Shown here in pieces: positions 1-8,114 of a DNA stretch of 64,000 nt. The notes below the pieces were generated by a model. It saw nothing but the letters and a program-made list of their open reading frames with translations. It ran no database searches and was not told the DNA's origin. Made by a program: the position numbers and the translations under genes. This DNA comes from Phycisphaerales bacterium (lineage in GTDB: Bacteria; Planctomycetota; Phycisphaerae; Phycisphaerales; UBA1924): positions 248,001-312,000 of the forward strand of contig JAJDDF010000005.1 of assembly GCA_029260455.1 (NCBI GenBank), given 5' to 3'. The stretch's first letter is position 1, and each line of letters opens with the position of its first letter.

Positions 1-149
1 TGCGCAAGGGCGTGATGGGAATGATGAGCCTCCGCCGCTTCGGCACGCCCGAAGACATCGCCGCCGCAGTCTCTTATGTCAGTTCCGACGATGCCGGCTT
101 TCTGACGGGACAGGTGATTTGTGTTGATGGCGGGATGACGATGGCGTGA
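1..149 (+). CDS. SDR-family oxidoreductase, C-terminal end (partial)
   Basis: Open from the window edge (reading frame from base 3) to TGA at 147-149, giving the last 48 residues. The tail [20 protein letters not shown] followed by a stretch ending CVDGGMTMA is the classical C-terminus of short-chain dehydrogenases of the FabG type, in which the substrate-loop region is followed by GxxxxVDGG. The catalytic Ser-Tyr-Lys part lies outside the window, so substrate is unknown. 3-oxoacyl-ACP reductase is one possibility, but many SDRs end this way. Confidence 0.75.
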   Translation, partial: RKGVMGMMSLRRFGTPEDIAAAVSYVSSDDAGFLTGQVICVDGGMTMA

Positions 150-209
150 TTTAGCATCGCAAGCGATGCGAGGGGGAGCCAGAAGCGGTCGCTGTCCGTA
201 TGGATCGGC

Positions 210-845
210 ATGGATCGCTCGACGCGAGTTGTGTTGCTGACAGTTGCGATGGTCATCATCGTGTTCACGTTACCGCAGCTCAACCAGATGCGAGGGGGAT
301 CACGCAGCTATGGGATCGTTTTTGTTGAGCCTGACGGTTCGCTCCGGCTGGTTGCGGACTGGGCTCCGCAAGCAGGGCCAAGCTATCGTTGCCACTGGTA
401 TTGCTCAGTTGGGACCAACGGTCGGCTCGCGGCCACGTATCGGTATCGCGTTTGCAAGAGCGAGGTGGTTCCAGCGAACGGCGCCCCTGATGTCCAAACG
501 GAGACCTGGCAGCGGGCCGTCGAGATGTGGAGCGAGCACCTGTTGTCGGAGGGTTGGGGCACCGACAGAATCCCCACGCCGCGCCTTCAAATAAGCGCTA
601 GAACGAGCCAGATGAGTCCGATCTATTCGGGTTACCTCTGGAATAGCATCCTTCTGATGTGTTTCGGGTTTGTGGGGTTCCAACTTGTTGCGTGGCCCAT
701 CCGCGCGGCCAAAGCCGGACGCACGAACGCCCGCCTCTCTCAAGGCCTCTGCACCCACTGCGGCTATGACCTGCATGGACTTGCGAAGAACGCCGTGTGC
801 CCGGAGTGCGGCGCGGCCGCGGTCAGTTCGTTGGCACGAACGTGA
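210..845 (+). CDS. Membrane protein with C-terminal zinc ribbon, unknown function
   Basis: A 211-residue protein with a hydrophobic segment at about residues 6-24 and another at about 145-165. The cytoplasmic tail carries a four-cysteine zinc-ribbon (C181, C184, C197, C200; motif CTHCGYDLHGL then CPEC). This CxxCGYDLxGL/CPECG tail recurs on many planctomycete membrane proteins of unknown role (recalled family knowledge). The central region of about 110 residues has no motif I recognise. It is convergent with the pseudopilin gene and overlaps its end by 23 bp. A metal-binding or protein-docking role for the ribbon is inference. Confidence 0.6.
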   Translation: MDRSTRVVLLTVAMVIIVFTLPQLNQMRGGSRSYGIVFVEPDGSLRLVADWAPQAGPSYRCHWYCSVGTNGRLAATYRYRVCKSEVVPANGAPDVQTETWQRAVEMWSEHLLSEGWGTDRIPTPRLQISARTSQMSPIYSGYLWNSILLMCFGFVGFQLVAWPIRAAKAGRTNARLSQGLCTHCGYDLHGLAKNAVCPECGAAAVSSLART

Positions 846-1317
846 ACACTTGGCCGTTTGCCGAGTTGTAGATGATGTATCCCTCGTCGGGCCAGTCGTA
901 GATGTTGTCGCCATCGGCATCGTAAACGTAGATAAAAAACGTTCCGATTGGAAAGCCGAGTGGATAGGGCTTCCACCCGACCTTCTTCACAGTGAGCGGC
1001 GGGTCGAGGATGCCGTCAAAGATGGTCTGCTCGTTGACGGCGGTGTCGCCCAGATGATCGGGAAATCCGTTGCTGTCGGCATCAGGAGGCAGCCCCGCAG
1101 TTTCGTCTATCGAGTAGCGCAGTATCGCCTGCGATACACCTTCGCTGACCCCGCCAGCGACACCCGCGGTCGCGGACCGGTGGGCCTCTTTGGAAATGTC
1201 AAGATACTTTGGCAGCGCGATTGCCGAGAGAATTGCCAGCACCACGAGCACCACGATCAGCTCAATGAGAGTGAAGGCACGTGTAATGCGATCGATTTGC
1301 CGATGTCTCATGGGCAT
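823..1317 (-). CDS. Prepilin-type (type II secretion/type IV pilus) pseudopilin
   Basis: The 164-residue product has a short basic leader and the motif RAFTLIELIVVLVVLAILSA. This is a class III prepilin signal: cleavage after the residue preceding Phe, with the conserved Glu at mature position 5. The following helix is hydrophobic and the C-terminal domain is Asp-rich (YVYDADGDNIYDW). Major-pseudopilin C-termini often bind calcium through such acidic loops; this is inference here. Processing would require a PilD-type peptidase, which is not in the window. ATG at 1315-1317 is preceded by GGAGA at a good distance. No other secretion genes are adjacent, so it is an orphan pseudopilin. Confidence 0.8.
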   Translation of the reverse strand: MPMRHRQIDRITRAFTLIELIVVLVVLAILSAIALPKYLDISKEAHRSATAGVAGGVSEGVSQAILRYSIDETAGLPPDADSNGFPDHLGDTAVNEQTIFDGILDPPLTVKKVGWKPYPLGFPIGTFFIYVYDADGDNIYDWPDEGYIIYNSANGQVFTFVPTN

Positions 1318-1565
1318 TGAGGGTCTCCGAGATCTCTGAAATCGAGTATCGGCGGGCCCGCAATCAGGGGATGGAAGATCGCCGACAAGGCCTAGGGGAT
1401 GGGCAGTCTGTGCGGCTTGCGGCGGTTATCGCCCCCAAAGAGGGCCTGAAGCTGGATTTGCTCACCTGCCAGCAAGGGGTGAGCCCCTTTTCGCGCATAC
1501 TGTTGCAGATGCCCACGCATTGGCGGGGGACCTGAGACAAGAATGCTCGAAAGGAGCGGTTGAGA

Positions 1566-2630
1566 ATGAAAGTATTGATGACTATGGCTGCCGTCGGCGT
1601 AATGGCCGTTGGCACCCTCGCTTGCCCCGGCGGCGACTGTACGGGTGACCAAGCCAAGACCACGAAGGTTAGCGCGCAGGCCAAGGCCGATTGCGCCTCC
1701 GCATGCAAGTCTGCCAAGGGTGCACAGGTTGTGAACGCTGCTGCTAAGGCCGATTGCGCTTCTGCGTGCAAGTCCGCCAAGGGTGCACAGGTTGTGAACG
1801 CTGCTGCCAAGGCCGATTGCGCCTCAGCATGCAAGACTGCCAAGGGTGCACAGGTTGTGAATGCTGCTGCCAAGGCCGATTGCGCTTCTGCGTGCAAGTC
1901 TGCCAAGGGCGCACAGGTTGTGAATGCTGCTGCCAAGGCCGATTGTGCCTCAGCGTGCAAGTCTGCCAAGGGCGCACAGGTTGTGAATGCTGCCGACAGC
2001 GCCGATTGCGCTTCTGCGTGCAAGGCCCAGAAGGCCGCGATGGTTGCCAAGGCCAAAGCGCTCGGCATGCCCGTCATGACCTTCGCGGTTGGTGATCAAT
2101 CCACGTGCTGCCCGCTTGAAGCACATGCAATGGCGATGGAAGCTGGCACGATGCCGGTCGCGACACTCAATGGCAAGACCTATGACAATCCTATGGCAGG
2201 GTTGGACGCGTGGGAGAGCGCGCTGTCTGACAAGCTCGCGTCGATGACGCGCGTCAGCTATGTGGTCAACGGCACCGAGACGCAGTGCTCGAAGACCGCT
2301 GGCAAGATGGCCGCCGAGTGTGGCAAGGGCATGATCACGCGCGTTGCGAACAAGGAATTCGCCTGCAACAAGACGGCGCACAAGACGGCCCTCAAGGCTG
2401 TGCAAGCTGCGGATGCGGTGCCCTTCGTCATGACCGTTGCTGGCACGGAGTATCACTGCACGCAGACGGCTGCAGACGCCTCTCGCCTTTCGGGCGAGCC
2501 GGTGATCTACACCGTCAATGGTGCTGAAACACAGTGCCAGAAGACGGCACAGTGCATCCTCCTTGCAAGTCGCATCATGGCGACCGCGGATGCACTTGAG
2601 GTCAAGACGGATGCGGAACCTGATGCGTGA
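1566..2630 (+). CDS. Secreted cysteine-repeat protein (two repeat classes)
   Basis: A 354-residue protein. ATG at 1566 is preferred over TTG at 1560 because AAGGAG (1551-1556) then has a 9-nt spacer. A signal-peptide-like start (residues 1-20) ends at a Cys, so a lipoprotein is possible. Next come five nearly perfect 21-residue repeats, each containing ADCASACK, plus a sixth degenerate copy. The C-terminal half has five copies of a different motif of the form (Y/M)xVxGxxxxCxxxA, such as YVVNGTETQCSKTA and MTVAGTEYHCTQTA. I do not recognise a named family. Regular Cys pairs suggest metal binding or thiol chemistry (inference). Its stop overlaps the GTG of the sigma-factor gene (GTGA). Confidence 0.75.
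   Translation: MKVLMTMAAVGVMAVGTLACPGGDCTGDQAKTTKVSAQAKADCASACKSAKGAQVVNAAAKADCASACKSAKGAQVVNAAAKADCASACKTAKGAQVVNAAAKADCASACKSAKGAQVVNAAAKADCASACKSAKGAQVVNAADSADCASACKAQKAAMVAKAKALGMPVMTFAVGDQSTCCPLEAHAMAMEAGTMPVATLNGKTYDNPMAGLDAWESALSDKLASMTRVSYVVNGTETQCSKTAGKMAAECGKGMITRVANKEFACNKTAHKTALKAVQAADAVPFVMTVAGTEYHCTQTAADASRLSGEPVIYTVNGAETQCQKTAQCILLASRIMATADALEVKTDAEPDA
1680..1994 (+). repeat. Five tandem 63-bp coding repeats
   Basis: Five in-frame 63-bp units encode 21 residues each, with a sixth partial unit to about 2057. Units differ mainly at third codon positions (for example gcc/gct and tct/tcc) and by a Ser-to-Thr change in unit three. The repeat therefore looks maintained at both DNA and protein level and probably varies in copy number between strains. 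Confidence 0.9.
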
Positions 2631-3313
2631 GTGATTTGGGTTCGCCGATGGACAGCCGCGCCCCAAGCGCGACAGAGCATCGTGCGGCGCGGGAACAGCA
2701 CCCCTGTCCCGCGTCGCATGAGCCGTCGGTGTGCGCGTCGAATAATGCTGATGAAGGCAGTGATGCGATGCTCATGCATCCTGCAGCGGCACGCGAACGC
2801 CTCGCCGCAACGATCACCGAGCGGTTGGATGGGTTGTATCGGTTCGTCTTTCATCGAGTTGGGTGCGATTCCAAGGCCGCCGAAGACATCACACAGGAAG
2901 CGGTGTGCATCGCGTGGGCCAAAGACTCGTCCCCCGCAGAGCCGGACGACCAGGAACGATGGATGCGCGGGATCGCCCGCAACCTTGTCAAGCGGCATTG
3001 GCGATTGCACCCCGCGATGGCGCAGCGCATCGCAAAGATGGAACGAGTCGGGCGCGAAATGGCCCACCGATTGACGGATGGTTCGCAAGGCGCATCTCAA
3101 GTGCGCGATGAGGAAATGGATCGATTGATGCTCGCCCTTACAAGCCTGACCCATGATGAGCAGGAGTTGATCCTTCGGTTTTACAAGGCCGGTTTGAGCC
3201 ATGAAAACATGGCGTGCGAACGTGGCGGAAGCGCCAAGGCCATTGAAAGTGCGTTGTATCGGGCGCGCAAAAGACTCCGTGAGGCACTGCTTTCTTCTGA
3301 GGATGAATCATGA
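2627..3313 (+). CDS. ECF-type RNA polymerase sigma factor
   Basis: The 228-residue product has a region 2-like stretch (about residues 62-130, with LDGLYRFVFHRVG and AEDITQEAV) and a region 4-like helix-turn-helix (about 170-222, with LTHDEQELILRFY and AIESALYRARKRLRE). Both are typical of extracytoplasmic-function sigma factors, which direct RNA polymerase to a small regulon. The GTG start overlaps the upstream stop. A later in-frame ATG (2648, or 2768 just before region 2) could be the real start, since the first 45 residues look disordered. Its own stop overlaps the ATG of the next gene, the usual sigma/anti-sigma arrangement. Confidence 0.8.
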   Translation: MSDLGSPMDSRAPSATEHRAAREQHPCPASHEPSVCASNNADEGSDAMLMHPAAARERLAATITERLDGLYRFVFHRVGCDSKAAEDITQEAVCIAWAKDSSPAEPDDQERWMRGIARNLVKRHWRLHPAMAQRIAKMERVGREMAHRLTDGSQGASQVRDEEMDRLMLALTSLTHDEQELILRFYKAGLSHENMACERGGSAKAIESALYRARKRLREALLSSEDES

Positions 3314-3972
3314 CCACCGAACGCGATGAAACTGATCAGCGCATCGATGATTCACTGCGATCATTGGGCACACGCATGAGCGACACATTGGCACCGGAAT
3401 CACTCCGTGCCCATGTCCGCGATGTACTCGATGGACGATCATCAACTCACGATATTCCGGTAAAGGCAATGCACCGCCGCGTTGCGCGCCTGCGTTGGAC
3501 AGTGACAGGATTGACGACGGTGGCCGCGGCGCTTGCACTGGCCAGCACGATGCTTTTCGTGCACGTGAAGCAGTTGGAACAGGCCGCAGAGGGGCAACAA
3601 ATCGGCAAGACGCATGTCGTGCCGGTGCAGTCGGGAGCGCCTGCGGAATATCTGATCCTGACCCAACACTACGACATGTGCTCGCGGGCCCAAGAGGTCA
3701 CGCCCTGGTTTGAGCACCTGCCGGACGAATTCAAAGAAGCGCCAGCGGTGTTTGCTGTGTTGGATTTGTCGCCAACCTGCGCATCGCGCGCACAAGACGC
3801 CGCCCAGCGATTGGGCATCGACCTTGAAAAGTTCAGGAACGGGGACTACCCAAAGACCGGCATGGTCTGGGTGATTGATCTCGCCACTCAGGAGGTGGTC
3901 TACGAGATGCACAATCCGAGTGAGTTTGCCGCCTGCGAGAAATTCCTGAACTCACAGGTCGCAAAGCGATAG
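3310..3972 (+). CDS. Membrane-anchored anti-sigma-like protein
   Basis: A 220-residue protein with a cytoplasmic N-terminal part (1-60), one transmembrane segment (about 63-84) and an extracytoplasmic domain. The latter holds three cysteines (C124, C157, C209), the first in YDMCSRAQ. No zinc-binding HxxxCxxC anti-sigma motif is visible, so identification as the anti-sigma factor of the upstream ECF gene rests on topology, position and a 4-bp ATGA overlap. The outer domain could sense the Cys-rich protein encoded first in the unit, or redox state (inference). Confidence 0.55.
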   Translation: MTTERDETDQRIDDSLRSLGTRMSDTLAPESLRAHVRDVLDGRSSTHDIPVKAMHRRVARLRWTVTGLTTVAAALALASTMLFVHVKQLEQAAEGQQIGKTHVVPVQSGAPAEYLILTQHYDMCSRAQEVTPWFEHLPDEFKEAPAVFAVLDLSPTCASRAQDAAQRLGIDLEKFRNGDYPKTGMVWVIDLATQEVVYEMHNPSEFAACEKFLNSQVAKR

Positions 3973-3978
3973 GCGATT

Positions 3979-3996
3979 TGCCACAATCCTGTGGCA
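3979..3996 (+). terminator. Short stem-loop after the sigma operon
   Basis: Seven-bp perfect inverted repeat TGCCACA-ATCC-TGTGGCA lies six bases after the stop codon. No T-tract follows, so it is at best a weak intrinsic terminator or an RNA-stabilising hairpin. Confidence 0.4.
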
Positions 3997-4086
3997 CCTT
4001 CAAACCCTGTTCAGGTGAGATTTCTGCGTCTCGCACTTTGCCCATCCACGCCCGAGGCGATCTTGCCCGATACCCTTCTCCCAGAG

Positions 4087-5571
4087 ATGAATACCCTTCT
4101 TGACAAACTTGCCATCTGGCGGCCCATCCGCGCCCTCGTCGTGGGCGATTTCATGCTCGACCAACTTGTCTACGGAGATGCCGAACGCCTCACGGGCGAT
4201 GCCCCCGTGCCCATTCTCGCCGCCCGCCGCACTGAGCAGCTTCCCGGCGGGGCGGCCAATGTCTGCGCCGACCTCATCGCGATGCACGCAACAGTCACCG
4301 CCTTCGGTGTGCTTGGTGATGACCCGGATGGCGCACTCCTGCGTGCTGCCCTTGAAGATGGCGGGATCGATACCGCAGGTCTGGTGACAGATTCGGCTCG
4401 TCCCACCACCGTCAAACGATCGCTCATCGGCCTTGCCCAGCATCGCCACCCCCAGAAAATGTTTCGTGTTGATTTTGAATCGCGCGAGCCGCTGCCGCCC
4501 TTGATTGTTGAGCAGCTTCTCACGCGGCTTGATGTTGCGCTTGCCAAAGGCGTTGATGTCGTCGCGATCGAAGACTATGCCAAGGGTGTGTGCACCGAGG
4601 CGATTTGTCAGGCGATCATCGCGCGCTGCAAAGATGTGGGTGTGCCTGTGCTTGTCGATCCTGCAACACTTGACAGCTTTGCGCGCTATCGCGGATGCAC
4701 CGCAATCACGCCCAACCGTACGGAAGCCGAGCGCGCCACAGGCCTTGACACCCACGCTGATGCCAACGCCGATCACAACGCAGAACTTGCTACCGCGCTC
4801 ATGGCGGAACTGGAATGCGAATCTGTGGTGCTCACCCTCGACAAACACGGTGCGCTCCTGTTGCAACGTGATTCCCCGCCGCTTGTTGTGCCGACTGTGG
4901 CGCGTCAGGTGTATGACGTCACCGGGGCGGGCGACATGATCCTCGCGGCCCTGTGCGCTGCGCGCGCTCATGAGATGCCCTGGCCCGATGCCGTGCGCTT
5001 CGCCAATGCCGCTGCGGGTCTTGAAGTCGAAGTTTTTGGCGTCAAACCCATGCCCTTCGAGCGCATTTACCAATCTATTTTGCGCCAGAGCGGCTCGGTC
5101 ATCGGCAAACGCCGCACACTTGATCAGGCGCTGATCGAAGTCAACGCCGCCCGCCGCGAGGGGCACACAGTCGTCTTTACGAACGGCTGTTTTGACATTT
5201 TGCACGCGGGGCACATTCGCCTGTTACGCGCTGCCCGCGAATGTGGCGATCTGCTCATCGTGGGCCTCAACAGTGACGCATCCGTGCGCACACTCAAAGG
5301 CGATGATCGCCCGGTGCACAATGAAGATGATCGCGCTGCGATTCTCTCGGAACTCGAAGCCGTCGCACTTGTCGTCATCTTCGATGAAGACACGCCCATC
5401 AACCTCATCAATGCCTTGCGCCCGGATGTGCTCGTCAAGGGCGGCGACTACACCAAGGACAAGGTTGTCGGCGCCGATCTCATCAAGCAGTGGGGCGGCC
5501 GCGTCGAACTCGTGCCCGTCCTCGAAGGCAGAAGTACCACCGGCGCCATCGAAAAGGTGCGCTCCCGATGA
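4087..5571 (+). CDS. hldE: Bifunctional heptose-7-phosphate kinase / heptose-1-phosphate adenylyltransferase HldE
   Basis: Two-domain enzyme of ADP-heptose synthesis for lipopolysaccharide core. It phosphorylates D-glycero-beta-D-manno-heptose 7-phosphate at C1, then transfers AMP to the 1-phosphate. The N-terminal PfkB/ribokinase domain (about 1-330) shows PGGAANVCADLIAM near its start and the GAGD catalytic motif (DVTGAGDMILAAL, near residue 280). The C-terminal nucleotidyltransferase domain starts with FTNGCFDILHAGHI (about 363-376, HxGH motif). At 494 residues it is close to the E. coli enzyme. ATG at 4087 is chosen because the kinase fold starts directly after it; an upstream in-frame GTG at 3991 would add an unlikely 32 residues. 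It supports an LPS-bearing outer membrane. Confidence 0.93.
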   Translation: MNTLLDKLAIWRPIRALVVGDFMLDQLVYGDAERLTGDAPVPILAARRTEQLPGGAANVCADLIAMHATVTAFGVLGDDPDGALLRAALEDGGIDTAGLVTDSARPTTVKRSLIGLAQHRHPQKMFRVDFESREPLPPLIVEQLLTRLDVALAKGVDVVAIEDYAKGVCTEAICQAIIARCKDVGVPVLVDPATLDSFARYRGCTAITPNRTEAERATGLDTHADANADHNAELATALMAELECESVVLTLDKHGALLLQRDSPPLVVPTVARQVYDVTGAGDMILAALCAARAHEMPWPDAVRFANAAAGLEVEVFGVKPMPFERIYQSILRQSGSVIGKRRTLDQALIEVNAARREGHTVVFTNGCFDILHAGHIRLLRAARECGDLLIVGLNSDASVRTLKGDDRPVHNEDDRAAILSELEAVALVVIFDEDTPINLINALRPDVLVKGGDYTKDKVVGADLIKQWGGRVELVPVLEGRSTTGAIEKVRSR

Positions 5572-5993
5572 TCCACATCGCGCTCCTGAAACGCAACTAT
5601 CTTGACATGCTCCTTGACGGGCGCAAAACCATGGAGTCGCGCCTGAGTATCACCCGCCGTGCGCCATTTCGCGCTGTGATGTCGGGCGAATCCATCTTCT
5701 TCAAGCAATCCGGTGGTCCTTATCGCGCTCATGCCATCATCAATCAAGTCGAATTCATCGACGGCCTCACCCCCCGCGCCGTGCGCGCCCTGCGCACGCG
5801 AGTCAATGGGCAGGTGCTTGGCGAATCTGCCTACTGGCGCTCAAAACGCACTGCAAAATATGCCACCTTGCTCACCTTTCGAGAAATCATGCCCTGTGAC
5901 ACTGGCCCCGCCCTGCCAGTCCTTGCCGGGCGGGCATGGGTCTGTATGCCTGATGATGCTGGCGCGATGCACACATCCAGAGCCGCCGCCTGA
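5568..5993 (+). CDS. ASCH-domain protein
   Basis: A 141-residue protein starting with IALLKRNYLDMLLDGRKTME, the typical opening of ASCH domains (beta-barrel PUA-like fold thought to bind RNA). Further matches are a Gly-Glu-Ser-Ile-Phe-Phe-Lys stretch around residue 45 and conserved Arg residues. The ATG overlaps the hldE stop (ATGA), and its stop shares a base with the nadC start (TGATG), so the three genes form one transcript. Substrate and role are unknown. Some small ASCH proteins hydrolyse acetylated nucleosides, which I cannot confirm here. Confidence 0.7.
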   Translation: MIHIALLKRNYLDMLLDGRKTMESRLSITRRAPFRAVMSGESIFFKQSGGPYRAHAIINQVEFIDGLTPRAVRALRTRVNGQVLGESAYWRSKRTAKYATLLTFREIMPCDTGPALPVLAGRAWVCMPDDAGAMHTSRAAA

Positions 5994-6952
5994 TGCCACA
6001 GTCACTGCCCGATCTGGCAACACTTGCGATCGCCGATCTCTACCCCGAGCTGTCGGCCACAGGTCTCCCGCGCCGCCTCTTCGAACTCGCACGCGATGAA
6101 GACCTCGCCGTCGCAGGTGATGTCACCACACGTGCCTGCATCTCTGAAGATGCAACACTTGCTGTCAATCTTGTCGCGCGCGAAGACGCAACACTTGCGG
6201 GCCTTGCGTGCATTGACGAACTCATCGATGCCTTTGCCGCCGAAATCACCGCCAATCCATCCCCCTTCGTCGATGGCGATCGCGTAACGAAAGGTGATGT
6301 CATTCTTGGCCTGCACGGCAACGCCCGCGGTCTGCTCGCACTCGAGCGCACGTTGCTCAACACCATCGGGCGACTTTCCGGCATTGCCATGCTCACCGCC
6401 CTGTACAAGCGCACCATGCTCAGCGCCCTTCCAGATGGTGCACCCGCGCCGGTGCTTGTCGATACGCGCAAGACCACGCCGGGCTGGCGCGTGCTTGAGA
6501 AGTACGCTGTGCGCTGTGGCGGCGGCGCGGCACACCGTCTTGGTCTTCACGATGCCATGCTCATCAAAGACAATCATCTTGCCAATGTCGCACTTGATGA
6601 TTTCGCTTCCTTCGTGCGTGATGCTGCCACCAAAGCGCGCCATGCAACTCCCCTGCGCTTCGTCATGGTCGAAGTCGATACCCTCGATCAATTCCGCGAA
6701 TTGTTCACCCTCGAATCCGGCATCATCGATATGGTCCTGCTTGACAACATGACGCCCGGGTTGCTTCGTGAGGCGGTCACTTTGCGCAATACCACCGCGC
6801 CGACCCTCACTCTCGAAGCGTCGGGCGGCGTCAATCTCTCCAGCATCGGCGCGATCGCCTCAACTGGTGTCGATCGCATTGCCGTCGGCGCACTGACCCA
6901 TCAAGCCACATCGGTCGATTTTGCTCTCGATGCAGATCTCGCCCATTCGTAA
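5993..6952 (+). CDS. nadC: Nicotinate-nucleotide pyrophosphorylase (carboxylating) NadC
   Basis: Quinolinate phosphoribosyltransferase of de novo NAD synthesis: quinolinate plus PRPP gives nicotinate mononucleotide, CO2 and pyrophosphate. Seen in the 319-residue sequence: EDLAVAGDVTTRA near the N-terminus, ERTLLNTIGRLSGIAML, the phosphoribosyl-binding DTRKTTPGWR followed by EKYAVRCGGG and HRLGLHDAMLIKDNH, and the C-terminal LEASGGVNL plus DRIAVGALTHQA. All are hallmark NadC motifs in the right order. Length is about 20 residues above usual because of a longer N-terminus. It is the last gene of the hldE unit. Confidence 0.95.
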   Translation: MPQSLPDLATLAIADLYPELSATGLPRRLFELARDEDLAVAGDVTTRACISEDATLAVNLVAREDATLAGLACIDELIDAFAAEITANPSPFVDGDRVTKGDVILGLHGNARGLLALERTLLNTIGRLSGIAMLTALYKRTMLSALPDGAPAPVLVDTRKTTPGWRVLEKYAVRCGGGAAHRLGLHDAMLIKDNHLANVALDDFASFVRDAATKARHATPLRFVMVEVDTLDQFRELFTLESGIIDMVLLDNMTPGLLREAVTLRNTTAPTLTLEASGGVNLSSIGAIASTGVDRIAVGALTHQATSVDFALDADLAHS

Positions 6953-6983
6953 CGGCCGCGACCGTACGTGAGCGTTTCTTGCT

Positions 6984-7022
6984 CCCTCTCCAGCCGGGAG
7001 AGGGTGGCTCGCCCCAGGCGAG
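6984..7022 (+). repeat. Double-hairpin intergenic repeat
   Basis: Two adjacent inverted repeats: CCCTCTCC-AGCC-GGGAGAGGG (6984-7004) and CTCGCC-CCA-GGCGAG (7008-7022), followed by TCGGGTGAGGGG. This double hairpin resembles a dispersed bacterial intergenic repeat known from many genomes. It sits between nadC and the next gene and may act as a terminator. Confidence 0.65.
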
Positions 7023-7070
7023 TCGGGTGAGGGGTTCTTCGGATATTCCTCCCGTTACACTGACTCGCCT

Positions 7071-8114
7071 ATGCGTGCAGCCATCATCAATTCGCAGGGT
7101 TCTCCCGTCGCACCCAACATTCGCGCCGTCACCGATTGGCCCGAGCCCGATGCCCCCGCCCCCGGCACCGTGCTCATTCGCACCGAAGCATCGGCGCTGA
7201 ATCAGATGGACCTCTGGGTCGGCAAAGGTGTGCCGGGTCTCGATCTCACCTACCCGCGCATCTCCGGGTGTGATGCCTGCGGCACCATCGAAGCAGTCGG
7301 CGATGGCGTTGACAAGACTTGGCAGGGGCAGCGCGTCATCGTCAATGCCGCGATTGCCCAACTTGAGCAAACGCGACCGAGTGATCCCCCCGGGTCAACA
7401 CTTGCCCCCGAATATCAACTCATCGGTGAACACCACCACGGCATGCACTGCGAGCACTTCGTTGTGCCAGTGAACAATGTTGTTGCGATTGGCGATGCGA
7501 ATGCCGTGCAAGCTGCGGCGTTCGGGCTCACTTTTCTCACGGCATGGTCGATGATCTTTACTAAAGGCCACCTGCGCCCGGGGCAAAGTGTGCTCATCAC
7601 GGGCATCGGCGGGGGCGTGGCAACGGCATCACTCGCAATCGCAAAATGGATGGGCTGCCCGGTCGCCGTGACATCACGCCATCAATGGAAACTCGATCGC
7701 GCCACAGAACTCGGTGCGGATTTCGCAATCCTCGATGAAGGCCAAGACTGGTCCAGAGACCTGCGCACATGGACAAGCAAGCGCGGCGTCGACATGGCCG
7801 TCGATTCCATCGGCGCACCAACACACCTCAACTGCATCAAAAGCCTCGCGCGGGGCGGCGCGTTCGTCACCCCCGGCAACACCGGCGGGCCCAAGGTTCA
7901 AAGCGATCAGGCCCGCATATTCTGGAACCAGCTTCGCCTGCTTGGCTCGACCATGGGCACGACCAATGAACTCGCTGAAGTGACGGCCCTCTTTCGCGCG
8001 GGGCTCGTCAAACCCGTCATCGACAACGTCTTTTCATGGCCCGATGCCCCCAAGGCATGGGCACGATTGGAAGATCAGGGCCAGTTTGGCAAAATTGTTC
8101 TACAATGGTGCTAG
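7071..8114 (+). CDS. Zinc-type/quinone-oxidoreductase-like MDR dehydrogenase
   Basis: A 347-residue medium-chain dehydrogenase/reductase. The GroES-like N-terminal domain has EASALNQMDLWVGKGVPG and PRISGCDACGTIEAVGDGVD. The NAD(P)-binding Rossmann domain has SVLITGIGGGVATASLAIAK (about residue 175 on) and later GGAFVTPGNTGG. The usual GHE zinc motif is replaced by GCDACG and the structural-zinc cysteine cluster is not evident, so a zinc-independent quinone-oxidoreductase-like enzyme is more likely than a classic alcohol dehydrogenase. Substrate is unknown. The stop codon abuts the fabI start. Confidence 0.8.
   Translation: MRAAIINSQGSPVAPNIRAVTDWPEPDAPAPGTVLIRTEASALNQMDLWVGKGVPGLDLTYPRISGCDACGTIEAVGDGVDKTWQGQRVIVNAAIAQLEQTRPSDPPGSTLAPEYQLIGEHHHGMHCEHFVVPVNNVVAIGDANAVQAAAFGLTFLTAWSMIFTKGHLRPGQSVLITGIGGGVATASLAIAKWMGCPVAVTSRHQWKLDRATELGADFAILDEGQDWSRDLRTWTSKRGVDMAVDSIGAPTHLNCIKSLARGGAFVTPGNTGGPKVQSDQARIFWNQLRLLGSTMGTTNELAEVTALFRAGLVKPVIDNVFSWPDAPKAWARLEDQGQFGKIVLQWC

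Noticed and set aside
1680-1994. Tandem repeats considered as a CRISPR array
   Set aside because: Units are contiguous, 63 bp, in frame and without unique spacers; they encode a repeat protein.
1364-2077. Long minus-strand ORF with many tandem repeats opposite the Cys-repeat gene
   Set aside because: It is the complement of the 63-bp coding repeats. The plus strand has the signal peptide, RBS and operon context.
4000-5214. 404-codon minus-strand ORF
   Set aside because: Antisense shadow of hldE, whose kinase and transferase motifs are complete.
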